Shown piece by piece: positions 32,701-47,700 of a stretch of 64,000 bases of DNA; the stretch's first letter is position 1, and every line of letters starts with the position of its first letter. This DNA comes from Odontocerum albicorne. Lineage: Eukaryota; Arthropoda; Insecta; Trichoptera; Odontoceridae. Under the pieces are notes generated by a model. It searched no databases and was not told the origin of the DNA. It saw only the letters and a list, made by a program, of their open reading frames with translations. The position numbers and the translations under genes are program-made. Location: assembly GCA_949825065.1 (NCBI GenBank), contig OX463839.1, positions 33,923,540-33,987,539 of the forward strand, read 5' to 3'.

Positions 32701-35700
32701 ATGACATATGAAAAAATAACTTACCTTTGACGATCCGACTGTGGAGCAAACTGTTTCCATACGATATATTGACCGCAAATTCTTCTTGTGAGATGTACTT
32801 CATTCTTACACAGCCTGAAATCGAATACAACCTTGTTAAGATAATTTTATTTTGTGTGTATGTGTATGGAAATGCCACACATTCCATACTAAAAAAACCT
32901 ACCTATATGATATAAGAAGATCAAACGACTCCTGTAAAGTCTCCAAAGGGACCTTTTTCCTAAGAACCTACTGCACGTTATCTAAAAGCCTCTATCGTTG
33001 TTTACTCAGAAGCTTTCTTTCGTGATGTAAGGCTTGCATGATGATCTTTGTGGACCGGTGTCAACTGAAATCTGCTTCCATAGTTTATCCGTGTCTGGTT
33101 CATTTTCGAGTTTCTTTTATCTTAACTTCCACTTTCCTGCAGCCTGTTTTGAGCTAGAAATATTTCGAGCTCAAAACTAGTATTTGATGTTCAAAGCTTA
33201 GCAACTTTTGTTGGACAATATGACCTACGCTTTGGACCCATATGTATTTAATTTATACATGCATTTATTTGATTATAAATACTAAAATGATTTCTTTAAT
33301 GTAACATCCAATTCTTTGAAGCATAAAAAAAGTTAAAAACTTCAAATTAAATCGATGGTGAAAGATTAATTAAAAGAAACTGTTATTTAATATAATCTTT
33401 GTGTATATACAATAGAAGCAAAACGAAATCTGCTGATTATCATATTCTTATGAAACTATTAATTAATGACATGGCACTTTCTATTCAACTATTCATATCA
33501 TTATCCGCTCATCGATGTGGCGATTACTTTTTTTAATCTTAAATTCTGATATTTTAATCAAATATCATCACCATTGTTACATGTATATCATTCATTATAA
33601 CTGTTCTTAATCGTATAATCGTAATGAAATATTTCCTCAGTCACGCCCATATACAATTTGATACATCCTCTCTTAAAGCTTTATACGTCTCTTTTTTTTA
33701 AAAAAAAAGGTAAATGAATTATAAGAATTGTCTCGTAGTTCCATTTTCACGAACTTTTTGGCAGGATTTTATTTTCCTGATTCTCTGACTTGATTATTTT
33801 AATTGTGAATCTTTAGATTTACCAAAAGTGCAATATTTTGACATTACCTTATTGTTATGATTTTATTTTATTTCACTAGGCATTAATTTTAGTTTCCTTA
33901 CTAAAGTTTTTCCCACGCATTCTTTCTATTTAACGCTAAAAAGACATAAAATTAATATCTATTATTATCAATATGAAATAATATTCAGTCATACGAGTAC
34001 AATATGTCGGCGGTCGTAGTATATCGACTGTGTATTCATGCAAATCAAGTGGGCGCCCCAGTCTTTAATTACTCTAGAATTCATTTCCCGACAGGTTTTT
34101 ATTTTAGGCCATTTTACACCTGAACTGATGTTTTTCTGTGGATTATATGTTGCGTATAATATATTCTTATAGCGTTTTTAGCAATTCAAAAAAGCGCTAT
34201 ATAAAGTTCTGTCTAACGAAATACTGCAGCAGATTAAACATGTCAATCGTTTTGGAAGTCTAATACCCTTACCATTGAAACTTTGGGTTTAATTCATCAA
34301 GATTATGTGTTTGTTGAAATACGACAGCTTGCATGCAAACAAATCAATACACGCGCAGGCTTCTTTCATCCACAGGATGATAATACTCGATTATGAAGGA
34401 TAGCCTATCTATTAGATATTATGAATGAAAACAAGCTAAGTCACAACAAACATTTCTCATTGTACTCATGTATAAGTATACACCAACCCCTTTACTTGAA
34501 ACATTATTCTATAAAACTACAAATACATTAGTCTTGTTTGTGCTCCCCTGAAGATGAGGTGAAAGCCTTGAAACAGGTAGGGTTATACCGTCACAAAAAA
34601 GTGGAATAAACAGTGTTTGATAAAAATAAATTACAAATGCATTAATGTAATGCTGTCCATTTTCAATTCATAGAACTATATTTTTTCAGGAAATTCAGTT
34701 TTAAGGTCATTGTACAGCAAAACAGTTTTCGCTAAGTAAATAAATAAAGGCTTATCAAAGGGTTTAACTTTGATTTGCCTAATAAAATAACGCGTACTAA
34801 TTATATGGAATATAATATGAGTACGCACGAATATAATATGAGTACGCACGTTGAGCTATGTAGTCATAATAAATAGCGAATATAATATGAGTACGCACGT
34901 TGAGCTATGTAGTCATAATAAATAGAAAACGCAATGAAACTGTGAAAAAACATTGCATACAGAAAGAATTACTGAAAAAGGTAAAATTCTACTAACCGGG
35001 TCCACCGAGATCGATGAACGTGAGGTTAAAGTCAACGCAGCAAATGCAGGAAGGTCCGTCACAGAGGCAGTTTCTCTGACCCCCTGGCGGGGCGGAGTCT
35101 TCTTCGGCACGTAATTCCGCACCCTCCTTTCCCAGCAAGCTCCATTCTAATAAATCTGAAAGTATTTTTATTTATTACTCATTAAAAATACAATGATATT
35201 TACTTGTAAAAATGGCTATCGACTAAATTACATAATATATAAAAATAAATATAATAATACATATTCTGAAGTGATAAGGGATATTTGTATATTTATCACT
35301 GATGATAAGATAAAGAAGAGCATTTTGAGATAGTTGGAGAACGCGAAACGAATGAATTATGAAAAAAATAAGAAAACAAGCAGTGCAAATGTAAGTGGAA
35401 GGTGAGATCGAGGATGAAAAATGTAGCAAGATTGGACTAAGTGAAAGAAATTTTGAAAGAAGGAATAATGAAAAGTAAGAGACATCATAGGAGCTGTACG
35501 AAAAGATGGCTTCCTTGGTGAGCGGCGTGGTGGTACTAGTATGTAATGCACATTCTCAAGCAGATATCGTTTCTGGCTTTCCCAGTTCACTGTTCTTTTT
35601 TTCCCTTTACTGCCCATACTTTGATGCTATTTTTTTACAAACTTACGATAAGTTGATTTTTTTTTGCTGCCATTGAACTACCTTTATTTCATTTTGTCTG

Positions 35701-38700
35701 GTTGGCTGGAAGATACTGCCCGCAGGTAATAAACTAGTTAGAATGTTACACTAGTGAATTATAAATCAATAAACCTTGGCTTGTTTTGTACTTGAGTATA
35801 TTTTTTTCCTTTTCGCTTAGAGAGCAAACTCTCCCCAAGGGCGCTCTAGCTCGGGACTCGATCTCACTATTATTAAACGAATCTGGTCGGCAGCTATATC
35901 ATCGCCCGAGCAAATCGTGTTTATTAGGCCTTAAGTGAAAGATTGAAAACCAAACTGAAAAACTTAAAAAAAAATCTGGCTTCCAACGGGAATCGAACCC
36001 GCAAGGTTTTTTTGTCTAGGGTGCTCTCGAGTGTTTTCCTGCGTGAAATTATGAAACTCTTAATTCACGGCCGTTGTCCCTTGCATGTGCTCATACCCTC
36101 CGCTTTATCGACACCCTTTAAGTTTTGATATTAAATGTTTACATAATTCTTCACAAGACAAAGCACTATTTCAAATCAGTCGTCTCCCTAGGCTCATTGT
36201 CTGTTTTGAAATAGTTGACTTAAATCTACGAAATTCACACAACAACAAGCCAAACTATATCCGCTAGTGAGATTAATGATATTAAGAAAAAAAAATAGAC
36301 GATTTCACTGAAACACTACACTCAAAACTGGGCATTTTTGGATTTAACCCAATCTATCGAAATATTTAAAAAAATATAAATGCGCCGCGGTCCAACAAAT
36401 ATAAAATGAACAAACTCACCTCTCATACACATGTTAATTTATCACTTCACAATTACACAAAACACTGGAATTAGAAGACGATGGTGAACATTTCAAAAAC
36501 TCTCAGTCTAACAAACTATCGTTCCTTAATTCTATAGGGGAACTAAAGTGACTCGCTAAAGGAATTATGTTTATTTTGGCGTATTATCCAAATTTCTCGC
36601 TGTAAAACGGTCACATTAATTGGTTGGTTAAAGCGTGCACATCTCTGCGATATATGATAGAGTAACTACTCCAACTGTTCTTCTTATAGTTAATACGGGT
36701 CTGACTACCGTTTGTAGATCATGCTTTAAGTCATAATATAAGTATTTTATCGCATATAACCTACGTTGTTATTCTCCATTTATACCAGAACACGTGTATC
36801 CTATTGACGTCCTGGAGCATGGTTATATTATATTGTTGAGTTCTTGACAGTTTACAATCTTCAAAACTGAATCTGTTTTTAATAGTTGTTTCGAGTTTAA
36901 AAACCATATTTATCTGTGGCACTAATCCCAATACATTTTAGAAAATCTTTTTTCTTGGAACGAAATGTTGGGAAAATGTCAACTTTCAATTTTATTCGTT
37001 TCTCTTGACTTCTATAAAAGTTTAGATGAACCATTGATGCCCACACTATTCAACTTTCTCTTTCAATCGTTGAACTTGTTTTTCTCAAGCCTTAATGTGA
37101 ATGTGTAGAGATTGAGTTTGTTTAATATGAGGCATATAATATCTTCGCTGTTGAGGTGAATGTTATTATCTTAAGGTTTTTTGAAATAATTTAATGTAGA
37201 CGTACATTAAATACTAAATAAAAATTTAAAAAAAAAAATATATTAATGAATCAAATCTAAAAATATTTATGTTTCAAATATATAATATAAATACTGAATC
37301 CGTTAATAATCCACTAATTCTTCGACAAAAGTTGTAGAAAATATATATTTTCTGGAGGAAACCCGGAAAATATCCAAAAAATATAAAGGATCTTAGTTTA
37401 ATAAAAAATATAATGATTTCTAGTTGGTTATATCATATGATAATAAGCCAACCAGGTTGTACGGTATACAATTTGCATACAGTATAATTTTTTTGCTACC
37501 TTCGTGACGTTTGAAATTTGTCTTCCACTCTAGAATTTTGGATTCAATTCCTAACAAAATCCAAACAAGTTATTACCTATTGTATTGTCAACATGTACAA
37601 AAACGAAACACGAGTTACATGAATACTTGTATTATATTTTCATTGTGTATAGTACAGCCTGGCAGGCTTATTGCCATGTGGAAATATCTTCCAATCAGTC
37701 AGAAATATGTTAAAGAGGCCTTAAGTGAAAACTATCCTGTTTTTAAATCTGGGCTCCAACGGGAATCGAACCCGCAACTCCCGTGATGGGAGACGGGCGC
37801 CTTACAAACTAAGCCACGAAGTTTGTCACAGAGGTCCTACTTTAGTAGCTTTAAACCTGAAAGTTCGTCTAATGAAGCTAATCTTCACACCACGCTCCTC
37901 AACCCCTCCCTATCACCATTGAGGGTATGCTAATGAATGATATTGTAGCAATTATTTTAATTTTGTATAAACTCGTATATTATGATGAACTTAATTTCAT
38001 GACTCTTTGGAAAATTATTGAATTTCAAAATTGGATTTTTCTTCTGAGGAAAATAAATCGACACATCCGCTTATACATACATTAAAAGCATAAAAGAAAT
38101 TGTTTATTTCATTAACGGTATAGTTTTAATATTTCGAGAAACTGTCACGTTACAATATTGACGCATCGAGTCACGATTTGCATACAGCGAATTGGACCGC
38201 AAACTTTCTTTGGAGTCTGCCCTACTTCTTCTCAGTATGTGAGTGAGTCGTGAATCAGGGCCGTCATTTTCTTGAAAACAATGTGAGTTATTTGCGGAGA
38301 CAAGACAATAATGTTTTTTTTTAAACGGTACGGTAATTTAACAAAACAGATATAAGTAGATTATTTCAGAGTAATCCAAAAATTATTCATAAAAAAATCA
38401 CTGAGTTAATATATTTTTAATTGGAATACCAAGGCAACGCCAGTAAAATGCGTATTTCATGCTTAAATGATGTCTTAAAAGTTGTTATTCCATACAAGTC
38501 TATATATTTTATTGCACTAAACATCTTAAACAGGCTGTCAGAACGTGTTCTATAATATACGGGAGAATAACTGTCACGCGAAGGTTCGGTGGGCAGAGGA
38601 AGCGCTAACATATAAGGACAGCCTGTGCGAGTCTAGGAGTAGGTAGCTCAAGATAGGGGAACGTGAAGATACATCAGCTCTTAGGCTAAATAGCTAGACG

Positions 38701-41700
38701 TATGAGAAATAGTCAACGTGCTACGAACATGTGTCAGGATAACCAGGTGGCTCAGCAGGAGCCACATGCCTGCGGAAAGGAGTGTGCATCTAGGAACGGA
38801 CTGTTTTCTCACAGAGATCTCACGATCGACATGAAGGAGCAGTTCGATATTAGCGTTGGTTTTGTGATTCTAAACTATGAGACCCAGCAGCGACGAAAAG
38901 TCTCAAAACAAGTGTGCGTTGAATCATTTTTAAATCTATATGTCTATATAGCCGTTGTATCCGACGTATTCATGAACGGACCCGACCCACATATTACCTG
39001 TTCTAAGATAATTGAGGTAACATTGAGACACTTTGTATGAGACATTTTTTAAAGATAGAATTATGTAATGAAAGGCCATTTTATTGGTTACCTAATATTT
39101 TTGGACACACATCATTGATCTAACACATGGTTAATCAACATTTCAAATAAATTAAAAAATAATGTATTGAGGTAAATTTTGTAAATTTTATAAAATGTAC
39201 TTTCTTCTTAGTTTCTTTCTACTTAATGTAATATACTTTACGAATCCTCTAGATGTGGTGAAGATTTTGTGGCTATCAAATGCTTAATTTTTTTCCTGTA
39301 CATCGCCTGTAAATTGTTTTTGGATGTATTTTTATTTTGCTGTATTTAACGTCCATCACAAGTATCTCCCATACTCATTGGGTCTCTTCAAAATACTATT
39401 ATGTATGTCCAAACTATTTCAAGTGACTCGATATCATAATATCGGTTTAAATTTTTTTTTAATGTTTCAGTTCTCTCCGTCATCTACCATTAATTTCAAA
39501 ATCCTCATTTTCGCTGCATGTTTCTTAAATTTCTACGTTCTAGTGAGAAGTGTACACTAAACACCATACAACAAACATTAAGGGTTTTATGATACTTTTC
39601 CAGATCCCACCCGGCTCCAGTAATATGTTTCCATATAGACTCCGCTCTGCTTAAAATATTTGTCATCCCTTAAGAATAATGAAAAAATCTTTAATAGATG
39701 ATGCTTTATTTTTATAGTTCTGCTTCCACAAGATATGCTAGAGAAAGTCAATTTTATCAATAATCTAAGGATATCATCTCCAACATGGAGCGATACGTGG
39801 ATTTAAAAAAAAATGTTTTGAAATCCATTTTGGTTACCTTACCATGACAATATTTCTTAAGAATTTTGGAGTGTCAGAATACATTTGTCATTTTCATAAG
39901 TTGGTTAGGCACTTAATTCTATAAAAAGATGATTTGTTTTACCCATTGTGAAATGCATAAAAATATTTATAAAAGCAAACAATATATAATTATCAAGTTG
40001 CTCCGATTTTAAAAGAAGGTAAAACGAGAAGAATGAACAATAAAATATAATACATGACGAGATGTATGAATGCGGGGGAAGTGAGATTTGTGAGCAAGGA
40101 TTGAAAAGTGATTTATTTATTATCAAAGATTTCGGTTTTAATTTTGTGGAACCATATTATATTATTCAACGATAAATTAATTTGTTATTCTAATAATTAC
40201 ATTAATCCACGATACATGTATTTCTACCTCCTATTCCGATAGGATTATTGCATATAAGTTATTTATAATTTAATATGTTCTTATTGACTATCCTGTAGGA
40301 AACACGGTGTAATGATACATACTATATGTATATAAAAAATTATATTTGGCAGATAAAAAAGATAACTAAAAAAACTTGTAATGCACCCATTATAAAAACC
40401 CCACTTTAGTCTCACTTTTTACTCGTGTGGTAAGAAATATACTTTCAGTAAATTGGAATAATATTTTTTTCTCTCAAGGATAGTTTATTTCGTTAGTGCG
40501 CGTGCCATTCATTATCCTAGCGTTGACTCTGAAGCCGAAAGCTGTGAGTCAACTCACTTGACCCGCCGTGAAAGTTCCATTCTGGCTGAAGAATGAGGGC
40601 TGACAATTATTATTGTTTATCGCTCTTAAGAATTATATCCGTTTTCATATAGATATACTCGTATATACTCCGTCACGGATATATCTGTATGCTTTAAAGG
40701 CAATTCATTATAATTGTGAAAAGGAATATTACATTTAAATTATTTTAAAGTGTAGATTTAACTGAAACTATTGGTCAATTGGCATATGTGTCATAGATAA
40801 ATGGTCCTTATATTTTATACTAGTTATTATAGAAAATCTATCGTTTGTCGATAATCACCATGCCCTAGTTGGTAAGGTGCTTACTTCAACCCGGGGGTTC
40901 GGTTTCTGATGGTACCCGAAGAAAATAAAATAACTGGAACTCAGTCTGGTCAAAGAGATCTGGTAACGATACTCACAAGCGTTAGACGTATGTAAATGTT
41001 GTTATCCGATTATATTACCAATACGTGCGATTACCAACCGCCAGTTCCGTGCCTATACAAATGATTCTATGCCGAATTTTGTATCCCATGCACTGCAATA
41101 TGTTCGAATCATCAATTTGGATGTGATTTGAAGACTGCCAGTTATTTTGATAAATATTGATTGAAATCCAATTTTTTTTACAAAATTTAAATATGTTGAA
41201 TAATAATATTCAAAATAAATAAATTATTTTTTCTAAAATTAAATTACACGAGTTGATTGTTGATAGAACTTTCAGACAGTATATTTCTCACATATCATAT
41301 TTTTTTCATTTAAACAATAACGCATTATTTTACTGTAGATATAAAAGTAACGAAATCATAGAATTAATGATGAAAACATTTATATTTGTTGAAAATTTAT
41401 TCAATCTTTTTCTTCACGTTCCTCTCCACGTTGTTGATTGGCAATCATGGCTATTTTAATTTTGTCTGCAGCTGCTCTGAACAATGTGTCCATGCTACAG
41501 TGGAATCTCTCTCTTAGGTTCCTCAGCCAGAAGTTCCATTTTCTTTCTACACTTCGTTTTCCTTGTATCTTCGCCTGCAATATGACTTGGATGATTTCAG
41601 ATTAGTTTCCTCTCATGAAATGCCCAAAGTAGTCCTCTCTCCTCTTAATGCAATAGAGTATTTTTTTATCTATTTTCATGAGTCTGAGGACCTCTTCGTT

Positions 41701-44700
41701 GCATATTTTGTCAACCCAGGAAATATTTAACATTTTCCTGTAGCCCCACACTTGTTTTTATTCGTTTAGTAGTGACTGGGGTGAGTGACCAAGTCTCCAC
41801 GACATAGAATACCACTGAAAAGAGGTAACATCGTTCAATGCGCATTGTTAATTTGAGGTTGAAGTCTCTATTATACAGAATAGTTTTCATTTTGAAGAAA
41901 TAGTTCCGTTCCATCTCAATTCTGATTCAGATTTTCTTTACGAAATTCGTATTTACGAAAAACACATTATAAAATATAATATATAATATATTATTCACAC
42001 TTTTTTAGAGTAAATAAATTAAAATGTAGGTAGAAATATTTTTTTCAGAAAACTACAATAAAATATAGGAATCCTTGTTTAAACATTATTAATAAAAAAA
42101 CACTCATTTTTAATCCATGAGAATTTAACCATTTTTTATAAGAACACTTTCTATCTTAAAAATCTTTATATTATTCTTCTAAAAAAATATTCAATATTTT
42201 ATTTTAATAGATAATAACAATCATTTAGATTTTACCAAATCATAAAATTTACTTGATGTCGGATAATTTGTGATTTTTAAAAATCATTAGAAAAATATTT
42301 GTCCCACGTTTTCCATTAAGATATTTGAAGTCGTTTATAAAGAAAACGTTATATTTTGAGATATGTGTGCAAGTCTCAATAAAAATATTGCAATTAATAT
42401 CGTTTACACCAGTGTTTCTTAACCGTATTGAAAGAATCGCCCCCTTTGCCACGGTAAAATTATCCAGCGCCCCCCCCCACAAAATGCGAAATTCAAATTT
42501 ACACTTTTCTTCACGTATGTATTTTATGCAATCGATTTCCTACTATAAATAAAAAAATGGGATAAACAAAAATAAAACACGTGATTATTTTTATAAATAT
42601 TATCTATTTATTGCCTTTTTTGTCATATTAACATTACACACAACATTATAATATTATTTCAATAAAAAATAAATGGTAATGAGATCCTCTTCACTTCGTC
42701 TCATGTGATTGCACCAATTTCGTAATATTAGGTTCAAATTTACTTAAATACAATCTCAAATCTCCTCTTTGGCTTATTTGTAATCGATTTCGTAATTTTT
42801 TTAATATATGCATTACTGCACTAAAACCCTTTTCCACTAAATACGACGAAGGAAATGCTATGATGGGTAATTTTACTTCTTTCCACAGAAGAGGGTATTG
42901 ATGGCGAAAACGAACCCAAAAAGCATCATAATCACATTGATTGAATATTATTTTAGCCTCACAGTCATTTTGTAGCTCAATAAACTGCTCTTTTAAATTT
43001 TGACTGACACTTTCTATGTCTGATAAAAATGGATGAATTAACCGAGCTGGTATTGTGTTACAAGTTCCTGCAAGTCTTTGAATCGTATTATCATATCTTC
43101 GATAAGGGCGTCAATGTGGCGTGGCTACAGTATGTTTCCAAATCAAAATCCTCGAGCATATCATCTTTTAATTGTTGTAAAGAAGGAAACTGATGGAATT
43201 CTCGCCGACTAAGATTATTTTTATATAACTTAAGTTTATTGATAAAGCTTAGTACAACTCCTTTGGCTTTAATAAGACTGATATTGTTTCCTTGAAGTTT
43301 CGAATATATCCGAAAGATAGGCCACATCATTTCGTAGTAATTTTAATTCAATGCATATGTTTTCACTGTTTACATCCAAAAACTCTACAATTGTATCAAA
43401 CAGTGCATAAAATATTTTTAAACAATTTCCTTTCGATAGCCATCTTACTTCTGTATGTAAGATAAGTCTTTCGAATTCTTCATCATTTTCTTTACACAGT
43501 TGACGGAATAATCTATCATTCAAGGGAGAGAACTTTATTTTATTGATAACTTTTATAACAATACTCATCGATTTGTGAAGACGATTTGTGAAGACTAAAT
43601 GTTGACGGTGAATGATGCAGTGAATTGTTAGAACATTTGGTGCCACATTTTTCAATCTTGATACAAAACCACGATGCCGACCAACCATCGCTGGTGCTCC
43701 ATCAGTAGCACAAGCAAATATTGATGCACCAGTCGAGTAAGTAGTAAGTAATTTTGCAAATAACATTTCTTCAATAATTTTTTCATTCTTCACAAATCGT
43801 ACATAAGCGAGTACTCTCATCCAATTGTAATGAAAATTCGTTGGACTGTAGTTCATCACATAGTTGAATTTCGATATCACTTGCCATCTCATCAATTCTT
43901 ATTGAAATTGTATCATTGCTCAATGGGACTGAAGAAAGAATCTCTCGCTGGTTTTTCCCGATCATATTATTAATGAATACACGTATAGCTGGTAGTATTA
44001 ATTTTTCTCAATATATATGTGGTGCACCACATTTTGCAATAATTTGTGCTATTTCATAAGACACCATTAGTCCTTTATCATTCCGACTTGAAATCTTCTT
44101 AAAAACATTACTGAGAGTATTGCGACTATCAAATGTTTTCTTAAGTTGTTGAAAATACGATATGTCTTTATTATTATTGTCGGGATGTTACTAATACTAC
44201 AAAATGTTCCTTTAACCGCGCCGTGATGGCTTCATGGCCTCGTTAGAAAACACATGTTGACAGAATAAACACATTGGCAATTGTTGATTTGTAGGAGATG
44301 AAACAAAACCAAATTTTAAATAGTCAACTAAATATTGTCGACACTTTTTCTGTTTGACTGACATCTTGAAAAAAGGGCTAATCTATGAAGAAATAATTTT
44401 AATACAGAAGAACTCACATACACCAACAGAAATAAACGCGATCGCCCCAAAGGACTGACAGAAATGACTAATTTGTAATGTGCAGCAAAATCGCTTTGCA
44501 TGCCACAACGCCATACATAGAAAAAATAAAATACGCATGCGCATGAGCGCGCATTTTGTATCTCTCTTTCATGTGACATAGCGCTAACTGTCAAACGCAA
44601 CATGGTAACCCGATCGCAATATTTTATTCGCGATTGTGTACGCGATGATTTACAGTGATGATGTGTGCAGTGCACGCACCAATTGAGCATACCTTATTTT

Positions 44701-47700
44701 TTTATTTCGACATAACGCCCACTGGAACTGCTGCAGCGCCCCCTAAATTCTAAAAATTTATAAACGCCCCCCCAGACCTCTAAAACGCCCACAAGGGGGC
44801 GCTAGCGCCCCCGTTAAGAATCACTGGTTTACACGTACATAAAAATATGTCTAAGCTTAAGTCTAAGGTTAAATCAACATACATTAAAATATATAAATTT
44901 AAAAATACTTTCAAAACGAAAATAATAACTTTTCGCCTTTTTTTCTCCGAGGGAAAATGTATGTGAACTTGATTAATACGAGTATTTACGAAAATACAGA
45001 TTTTGATTTTTTCAAAATCTGTTATATTTATCAACATATGAACTTTTACAATCAATATGATTTTAATCTCTAACAAGGTTATATAAAAAAAAAGGATCAA
45101 ATAATTTACTAAGCAGCCTCCGTAACCTAGTTTAGTATGCATATGCCATATTCTCAATTCGGGGGTGGCGGTGTTCGATTTTCGTTCTTACCCAATTGTT
45201 TTAAAAAGTGTCTTAGTCTATTTTTCACATAAAGCTTGTTTAACATATTTCTGATTGGTTGGAAGGATTGCAATATATTCGTACTAAATAACTGTATGCA
45301 ACGGAAGTGAAGTATAACTCAATTTTTGTACAAAAGATAAATGATAAAAACAACATTATTGCCTTGGATTCTTCTTTTCGTGTCAAATGTACTCGTATTA
45401 GCCACTTGCACCGAGAATTCTGTCATCTGGTCTGCACTGGGTGTTTCACAGATCAAGTCCTTTTCAGTGCAAGACACTGGGCCCATCAGGCAGTGCTTCA
45501 AGAGTCATTCATTCGCCGTAATGACGTGTTGTCCATGGTTCTCCATATTTCTGTTCGGAGCTTACAACGAGACTTCTAGGTTCTCCAGGGTATTTCAGAG
45601 CTAGGTAGTAATGCTTCTAGACAGGCGATACACTCGTTGGGGCCAGATGTTCATTTCCACTCGTTCATCCTAGCAATAGTAGGAGGTTATTACAGAAGTT
45701 TTAGTGGCTCTAGTGCCTTTGCCTGCTTTCATACCATAGAATACAGTAAATTCTTATTTATTGAGATATTGAAAAATAAAATAATATACTTTTGAAAACA
45801 CATCAAATGCTTTTATAATGACATGTGGGAGTTCAGTTTAGTGAAGATGGAGTCACATGAAGAAAGACAAAGCATTAATTAAGGAAAGTTTTAACTACTT
45901 TACTGAATAAGGAAATAGAAAGTATTAACTTGGATTTCAGCGTAAATAATAATTGTGTATTAAAATTGACGCTCGTGCAAACAATAAGACAAAGCGACGA
46001 GGCTCTCCCTTTAATTAAGCAATTATAGTAGTTAAAGCGGTACAGCGACGATGAGGTATATTTTCACATACACTAGAAAAATCACAATGAAAAGATATCA
46101 TTTAGATTTTTTATTAGGTTAACTAGAAATATAATGGAATTGTTAGTGTATACCATATATGGTATTTTTCGCGTATTAGATTTAAACACCGTACAATAAC
46201 GTACGAGTATGTATTGTTTATATTTTTTATTTACTTTCTCGTTTTTTCAGAATGTTTAATTTAGCATTGGCTGAATTCAAAGATTGAGTTACGACCATAC
46301 ATTTTCTTTCTCGTTTTTACAGAATATTTAATTTTATATAGGCTGTTTGACTTGGATTCAAATATTGGGTTATCCCCATAAATTTTATACTGATTATGAA
46401 AGTATGCGAAAAGTTTAAATATTCATTTTTTATTTTGTGATTTGGCGCCTCAGAAAATAGAATGAAAATTATCAAACTTATAATTTGCGCACTTGTGATA
46501 CAACATATGTAATTGAGTATAAACCTCATAACTGATTCTTTTATTTAATCTCATATCATCCAATATTTATACTTTGATTTAAGATTATGTTTTAACGTTT
46601 TTGTAATGTAAGTTCGCTAAGAATAAAACAATAATTTTACCATCTGATGAAAATAATGTTTGTGAAATACTCGACTAAAAGCGTTTCTTTGAAAATAATT
46701 AAGTAATAGATCAATAATATAATATATTGATTTTCAAAAATAGATCCTACCATGTAGATTTTACAAAATGAATTTTCGAGTATAAAAATATAAACTTTTG
46801 TATATACTTTTGAAAACACTTATACGAGTATTATATATTTTCTAGTTTTAACTGATCACCCCCGGCCACCCCGAGTGAGTTTACTGCGATTCCACAGTCG
46901 TAAGGCAAATGCCGGGATACGACGTACGCAGACGCATTCCTTCTTATCCCATACACTTCATCATGGGGAAAAAGCACAACACGTAGAGAGAAAACACTGG
47001 GACAAAGATAAATCCAGTGCGAGCGAGTTCACACCGGGGGTAAAATATCGTGCTGATAAGTCTTGTATGTAATAAGCAAGGCAGCCCACCATAACTCATT
47101 AAAAAAAACTGTTCCTCCCAAAATTTCTCACTTACTTCCTTAATTTTTTTACTAAACTCATGCCCTATAATTGTATTTCCAGTTCGCACAGGTGACGTGA
47201 GAGAATGGCAATGGAACCTTTGAAATTCACAGTTGTAAAACATTATTTTAAACTTGACTGTCATGTGGTTTTTATGTTAAGATTATTCAAGTTTACTTCT
47301 ACATACATTTAAGTGTTGAAATTCGTTATGTAAGGGTACGCCTACTTTAATAAAAACTCCAAATAGTGTAGGAATTCAAAATATGTTTGAAGATTTTTGT
47401 GACATTTTTCACTAGTTTACAATGTTTTTGGAGTTTTTGCCATGTTGAGTTGACTTAAATTATGGGCGATGTTAAGACGTTGAAGTTTTCATCTTCAGGA
47501 GGATATTAACAAATATTCAATTACGTTTTTTGATATCGTCCTCAGGATGAAGGCTACGTTTTTTGATGTCGAAATGTCAGTCATAATTTCAGATCGAAAC
47601 TATGATATTTAGCACGGTAGATAACAACCTCAAAAAATATTTTTATCTACAGTCAAAATAGTAGACTATTCAAGAGTATAAAAAATATCATAAATATGTC

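Noticed and set aside
37740..37815. tRNA gene on the minus strand
   Set aside because: The A- and B-box-like text is the head of a SINE; the acceptor stem does not pair and SINE body follows directly.
38702..39040. Open frame of 112 residues in a less AT-rich patch
   Set aside because: No recognisable domain and no splice or promoter context. It lies in a large intron of the opposite-strand gene.
44780..45157. Minus-strand frame of 125 residues
   Set aside because: It crosses the end of the hAT element into a SINE, so it is not a real gene.
45307..45604. Overlapping frames of 90 and 87 residues
   Set aside because: No motif, no consistent codon signal, and frames overlap on both strands; possibly an old repeat.
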